Source: Streptomyces adelaidensis (GTDB lineage Bacteria > Actinomycetota > Actinomycetes > Streptomycetales > Streptomycetaceae). Taken from it: a stretch of 55,528 nt of DNA. A program made the translations under genes and the position numbers. Under the pieces are notes generated by a model, which saw only the letters and a list, made by a program, of their open reading frames with translations, was not told where the DNA came from and did no database searches. The DNA is taken from the NCBI RefSeq assembly GCF_016598475.1, contig NZ_JAEMUX010000059.1, positions 1 through 55,528 of the forward strand. The letters run 5' to 3'. This document shows positions 51,646 through 55,528 of this stretch, in pieces. How positions within the stretch are numbered: position 1 is the stretch's first letter; every line of letters starts with the position of its first letter.

Positions 51646-53850
51646 TCACCCCGGCCGCAGCCAAACCGTGGCAAGCGGCGGCAACGTAACGCTCTCAGCC
51701 TTCACCGGGCCGGAGGCCACCACGTCGCTCCCCCCATAACGCCCCGCATCCGTGTTCAACACCTCCCGCCACACCGAGACACCCGCAGGCGCCCCAAGCC
51801 GGTACTCCTCCCGGACCACGGGCGAGAAGTTGGAGACGGCCAGCAGCGGCGCCCCACCCGCGTCGAACCGCAAAAACGCGAAGACATTGTCCTCGGCGGC
51901 GTCCCCACGCACCCAGGCGAACCCGCCAGGATCACTGTCCCGCTGCCAGAGCGCGGGGACGTCACGGTAGACGGCATTGAGGTCACGGACGAGATCCCGC
52001 ACCCCCCGATGGTCGGCCTCAGCGCCGTACGCCGGGTCCAGCAGCCACCACTCAGGACCGTCCGCCTCGGACCATTCCGCGCCCTGGGCGAACTCCTGCC
52101 CCATGAAGAGGAGCTGCTTACCGGGGTGGGCCCACATGAAGCCCAGATACGCGCGATGGTTCGCGCGCCGCTGCCACCAGTCACCCGGCATCTTCGACAC
52201 CAGTGCCTGCTTCCCGTGCACGACCTCGTCGTGGGAGATCGGCAGGACGTAGTTCTCGCTGTACGCGTACATCATCGAGAACGTCATCTCGTTGTGGTGG
52301 TACTTACGATGCACCGGCTCGTGCGCCACATAGCCCAGCGAGTCGTGCATCCACCCCATGTTCCACTTCAGCCCGAAGCCCAGCCCGCCGCTGTCGGTGG
52401 GCCGCGTCACGCCGCCCCAGGCCGTCGACTCCTCGGCGATGGTCACGACGCCCGGCACCCGCCGGTACACGGTCGCGTTCATCTCCTGGAGGAAGGCGAC
52501 CGCGTCCAGATCCTCACGCCCGCCGAACACATTGGGGGCCCACTGACCTGAGTCACGCGAGTAGTCGAGGTAGAGCATCGACGCGACCGCGTCCACCCGC
52601 AGCCCGTCCAGGTGGAACTCCTCGCACCAATAGACGGCGTTCGCGACCAGGAAGTTGCGTACCTCGGTGCGCCCGAGGTCGAACTCGTACGTCCCCCAGT
52701 CCGGATGCTCGGCCCGCTGCGCGTCCCCGGGCTCGTAGAGGGGCTCCCCGTCGAAGCGGGCCAGCGCCCAGTCGTCCTTGGGGAAATGGGCGGGCACCCA
52801 GTCCAGGATCACGCCGACGCCGGCCCGGTGCAGGGCGTCGATCAGGTACTTGAAGTCGTCGGGGGTGCCGAGGCGGGCCGTCGGCGCGTAGAACCCGGTG
52901 ACCTGGTAACCCCAGGAGCCGCTGAACGGGTGCTGGGCGACCGGCATCAGCTCGACGTGGGTGAAGCCGAGGTCGCAGACGTACGCCGGTAGCACCTCGG
53001 CGAGTTGACGATACGTCAGGCCAGGGCGCCAGGACGGAAGATGGATCTCGTAGACGGAGAACGGCGCCTCGTGCACCGGGGTGTTCCCGCGCCCGGCCAG
53101 CCACTCCGCGTCGCCCCACTCGTAGTGCGAGGCCGTGACGACGGACGCCGTCGCGGGAGGCGCCTCTGCCTGGCGGGCCATCGGGTCCGCCTTGAGGAAA
53201 CGGTGACCGTGACGGGAGGTGATCTCGAACTTGTAGCGGGCGCCCTCGCCCACCCCCGGCAGGAACAGCTCCCAGACCCCGGACGAACCGAGGGACCGCA
53301 TCGGGAAAGCCGTCCCGTTCCAGCAGGCGAAGTCCCCGGCGACCCGCACCCCTTGGGCGTTCGGCGCCCACACGGTGAACCGGGTGCCGGTCACGCCCTG
53401 GTGGGTCATCGGCTCGGCGCCGAGCGCCCGCCACAGCTCCTCGTGCCGTCCCTCGCCGATCAGATGCAGATCCAGCTCCCCGAGCGCGGGCAGGAAGCGG
53501 TACGGGTCGTGCACCTCGTGGTCGGCGTCCTCGTACGACACGAACAGCGTGTACGCGGGGACGGCGTCGAGCGGCAGGAGGACGGAGAAGAGGCCGTCAC
53601 CCTCCGAGGAGAGGTAGGTGCGCTCACCGTCGAGCACGATGCTCACGGCATGGGCGTACGGCCGCAGTGCCCGTACGACGACGCCACCCGGGACGGGGTG
53701 GGCGCCGAGCAGGGCGTGCGGGTCGTGGTGCGCGCCGCAGAGCAGCCGCGCACGGTCGTCCGGGGCCAGGGGCGGGGCGCCTTTGACGGCCCGGGGCCTG
53801 CGCGTCGGCGGGCCGGCCGACTCGGGGGGTGAGGTGTCGCGCAGAGCCAC
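51646..53850 (-). CDS. glgB: 1,4-alpha-glucan branching enzyme
   Basis: A 734-residue GH13 branching enzyme that makes alpha-1,6 branches in glycogen-like glucan. An N-terminal linker and beta domain (about 25-115) are followed by CBM48 (GVTGTRFTVWAPNAQGVRVAGDF) and the GH13 barrel. Catalytic residues are Asp420 in DGLRVDAVASMLY and Glu473 in TIAEESTAW; the 53-residue spacing equals that of E. coli GlgB. ISHDEVVHGK carries the transition-state Asp. It follows the maltokinase gene by 4 bp, so the two are cotranscribed in the GlgE (maltose-1-phosphate) pathway. Confidence 0.96.
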   Translation of the reverse strand: MALRDTSPPESAGPPTRRPRAVKGAPPLAPDDRARLLCGAHHDPHALLGAHPVPGGVVVRALRPYAHAVSIVLDGERTYLSSEGDGLFSVLLPLDAVPAYTLFVSYEDADHEVHDPYRFLPALGELDLHLIGEGRHEELWRALGAEPMTHQGVTGTRFTVWAPNAQGVRVAGDFACWNGTAFPMRSLGSSGVWELFLPGVGEGARYKFEITSRHGHRFLKADPMARQAEAPPATASVVTASHYEWGDAEWLAGRGNTPVHEAPFSVYEIHLPSWRPGLTYRQLAEVLPAYVCDLGFTHVELMPVAQHPFSGSWGYQVTGFYAPTARLGTPDDFKYLIDALHRAGVGVILDWVPAHFPKDDWALARFDGEPLYEPGDAQRAEHPDWGTYEFDLGRTEVRNFLVANAVYWCEEFHLDGLRVDAVASMLYLDYSRDSGQWAPNVFGGREDLDAVAFLQEMNATVYRRVPGVVTIAEESTAWGGVTRPTDSGGLGFGLKWNMGWMHDSLGYVAHEPVHRKYHHNEMTFSMMYAYSENYVLPISHDEVVHGKQALVSKMPGDWWQRRANHRAYLGFMWAHPGKQLLFMGQEFAQGAEWSEADGPEWWLLDPAYGAEADHRGVRDLVRDLNAVYRDVPALWQRDSDPGGFAWVRGDAAEDNVFAFLRFDAGGAPLLAVSNFSPVVREEYRLGAPAGVSVWREVLNTDAGRYGGSDVVASGPVKAESVTLPPLATVWLRPG

Positions 53851-53854
53851 GGTC

Positions 53855-55240
53855 TCAGTCTCCTCTCACAGCGATACGCCCGATCGCCGCCATCGGCACG
53901 GGCAGCCAGTCGGGGCGGTGCCGGGCCTCATACAGGACCTCGTACACGGCCCGGTCCGTCTCGTAGGCGCGCAGCAGACTCTGTTTCTCGCGCGGGTCCC
54001 AGCCGGCGCGGTCGGCGTAGCCCGCGCAGTAGGCCTCCCGGCAGTGGCGCGCCCACTGCGGGCGCCAGGGGCGGCGCTGCCGGGCGGCGTAGTCGAAGGA
54101 GCGCAGCATCCCGGCGATGTCCCGCACCGGGGACTGGGTGCCGCACCGCTCGGTGAGCGGACGGGACGGCTCGCCCTCGAAGTCGATCACGAACCACTCC
54201 CGGCCGGCCCGCAGCACCTGCCCCAGATGCAGATCGCCGTGGATCCGCTGGGCGGGCGGCCCGGCATCGCAGGACAGGAGGGCCCGGAAGGCGGTGCGCA
54301 GGCCGGGGACGAACGGCTGGAGCGCCGGTACACAGCGCGCGGCGGCGTCCAGCCGCTCGGTCATCGCGGCCGCCGTCCGCTCGTTCTCGTCATGGGCCCC
54401 CGGCGGGAAGGCCGAGGCCAGCGCCAGGTGCACGTCCGCCGTGGCCCGCCCCAGTTCATGGGCCTGCGTGGTGAAGTCGTGCCCGGCGGCGAGCGCGCCG
54501 AGCGCCAGTGTCCAGCCGTCGGACGCGTCGGGCAGGAACGGCTGGAGCACACCGAGCGTCGCCGCGAACGGATCCGTCGTCCGGAACCAGGCCACCGGAG
54601 CGGGCACCCGGCCACAGCCCTGCCCGGCCAGCGCCCCCGGCACCTCCAGATCGGGGTTGACGCCGGGCTGGATGCGCCGGAAGACCTTGAGGATGAACTC
54701 GTCCCCGTACACCAGCGAGGAGTTGGACTGCTCGGCGGCGAGCAGCCGGGGCGCCAGGCCGGCCGGGACCCGTACGGCGGGGTCCGCCTCGAAGCGCAGG
54801 GGGCCCGTCGTGCCGGGATGCCGCAGCCGTTCGAGCAGCAACCGCGCCGAGCGGGGGTCGTACAGCGCGTCGTACACCGTCAGACCCGCGAGCGGCCCCT
54901 GCCGAGCCTGCCCGATGAGCGCCCGGCCGAGGCGCGGCGGCAGCTGTTCGCCCACGCCCAGCAGCAGCTGGTAGCAGTCGCCTGCCGGGAGTGCGCCGCC
55001 GGGCGCCGGCACCCCGGGCCCGATGTGACTGGGCTGACCGGTGTGCACAAGCAGATGCAGGCAGCCCGGATACAGCTCGGTCGTCGACAGCAGGGCGAGG
55101 TCGGTGACCGGCCGGTCCTTGCCGGCGAACCAGCGCTGCCGTGGCAGCCACTCGCGCAGCAGCCCGGCGAGCGAGGTCATGAGGTCGGCGGCGACCCCGT
55201 CGCTGCTACGCGGGAGCAGTGCTGATGCCGTCTTCGGCAT
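53855..55240 (-). CDS. mak: Maltokinase
   Basis: A 461-residue kinase that makes maltose-1-phosphate from maltose and ATP, feeding GlgE. The N-terminal cap has LREWLPRQRWFAGKDRPVTDLAL, typical of Pep2/Mak. The kinase lobe has SSLVYGDEFILKVFRRI (ATP-binding Lys) and the APH-type catalytic loop RIHGDLHLGQVLRAG with WFVIDFEGEP (metal-binding Asp). It lies between treS (29 bp) and glgB (4 bp). ATG 55240 is preceded by GAAAGGACG; an earlier in-frame start would overlap treS. Confidence 0.93.
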   Translation of the reverse strand: MPKTASALLPRSSDGVAADLMTSLAGLLREWLPRQRWFAGKDRPVTDLALLSTTELYPGCLHLLVHTGQPSHIGPGVPAPGGALPAGDCYQLLLGVGEQLPPRLGRALIGQARQGPLAGLTVYDALYDPRSARLLLERLRHPGTTGPLRFEADPAVRVPAGLAPRLLAAEQSNSSLVYGDEFILKVFRRIQPGVNPDLEVPGALAGQGCGRVPAPVAWFRTTDPFAATLGVLQPFLPDASDGWTLALGALAAGHDFTTQAHELGRATADVHLALASAFPPGAHDENERTAAAMTERLDAAARCVPALQPFVPGLRTAFRALLSCDAGPPAQRIHGDLHLGQVLRAGREWFVIDFEGEPSRPLTERCGTQSPVRDIAGMLRSFDYAARQRRPWRPQWARHCREAYCAGYADRAGWDPREKQSLLRAYETDRAVYEVLYEARHRPDWLPVPMAAIGRIAVRGD

Positions 55241-55269
55241 GGTGACGCGTCCTTTCGCCGGCCCACGCT

Positions 55270-55528
55270 TCAACGCCCTCGGGCAGCGCGGGAGAGGACT
55301 CGGGAGAGCCGGAACCAGTAGAAGCCGTGGCCCGCGAGCGTGAGCAGATAGGGCAGTTCGCCGATGGCCGGGAAGCGCACGCCTCCGATGAGTTCGACGG
55401 GGTGGCGTCCCTCGTAGGAGCGCAGGTCGAGTTCGGTGGGCTGCGCGAAGCGCGAGAAGTTGTTGACACAGAGCACCAGATCCTCCCCGTTCTCCTCCGT
55501 GGGGGGCGTCTCCCGCAGATACGCCAGC
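55270..55528 (-). CDS. treS: Trehalose synthase / maltosyltransferase-related GH13, 3' end only
   Basis: The last 85 codons run off the window edge. The frame reads LAYLRETPPTEENGEDLVLCVNNFSRFAQ, ELDLRSYEGRHPVELIGG, PYLLTLAGHGFYWFRLS. This is the C-terminal beta-domain of TreS, which interconverts maltose and trehalose. Identification rests on this C-terminal domain and on the maltokinase gene 29 bp downstream; actinobacterial TreS and maltokinase genes are often paired or fused. Confidence 0.85.
   Translation of the reverse strand, partial: LAYLRETPPTEENGEDLVLCVNNFSRFAQPTELDLRSYEGRHPVELIGGVRFPAIGELPYLLTLAGHGFYWFRLSRVLSRAARGR

Overview
The window is high-GC actinobacterial chromosome, almost certainly Streptomyces. 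The evidence is extreme GC at third codon positions, GTG and TTG starts, ATGA-type overlaps between genes, a rare TTA codon in a GT4 gene, a 481-residue glyceraldehyde-3-phosphate dehydrogenase with an N-terminal extension, a treS-mak-glgB run of the GlgE pathway, and a repeated intergenic hairpin of a kind I associate with Streptomyces. I see no rRNA, tRNA, CRISPR array or phage genes.

Layout. 1-6 kb: envelope and housekeeping genes (HpnB-like glycosyltransferase, Asp/Glu racemase-like protein, PH-domain membrane protein, O-antigen-ligase-like protein, lnt, NUDIX). 6-14.6 kb: a minus-strand operon resembling the enterobacterial yeh/molR locus (DUF4132 protein, 1635-residue protein, MoxR-type AAA+ ATPase, DUF5682 protein). 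It is preceded by an exact match to the RecA-independent (PafBC-type) DNA-damage promoter. Its distal end is broken: DUF5682 is truncated and joined to the last few dozen codons of a protein mannosyltransferase gene. 15-17.5 kb: a chloramphenicol-type MFS exporter, a degenerate stretch with an 11-copy heptanucleotide repeat, and a small secreted protein.

17.9-27.7 kb is the most interesting part: a plus-strand exopolysaccharide cluster. It encodes a secreted Agd3-like deacetylase, a PelF-like GT4 synthase with an in-frame TTA codon, a polytopic membrane partner, two SDR sugar-nucleotide enzymes, a nucleotidyltransferase, a spherulin-4/Sph3-type GH135 hydrolase and a lipoprotein Ega3-type GH114 hydrolase. 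This is the same set of activities as the fungal galactosaminogalactan (GAG) cluster and overlaps bacterial Pel systems. A 205-bp MITE lies between the two hydrolase genes and supplies the last codons of one.

27.7-35.7 kb: secreted tripeptidyl-aminopeptidase-type hydrolase, PAS-PP2C phosphatase, an NAD+-dependent DNA ligase under a second PafBC-like promoter, a wrecked AraC/VOC pair, and gap. 35.8-41 kb: a three-gene minus-strand operon with an unusual V8-type protease/EndA-type nuclease fusion and two proteins I do not recognise. 41-51.5 kb: a GH2 pseudogene (amber codon plus frameshift), a LAL-type LuxR regulator, an NCS1 permease coupled to an isochorismatase-type hydrolase, a GH29 fucosidase, an SseB-like protein and a MarR regulator. 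51.6 kb to the end: glgB, maltokinase and the 3' end of treS, which belong to maltose-1-phosphate/alpha-glucan metabolism.

The window also carries several gene ruins (DUF5682/PMT, AraC/VOC, GH2). Two of them were made by deletions that fused neighbouring genes, so this chromosome segment has been eroding recently.
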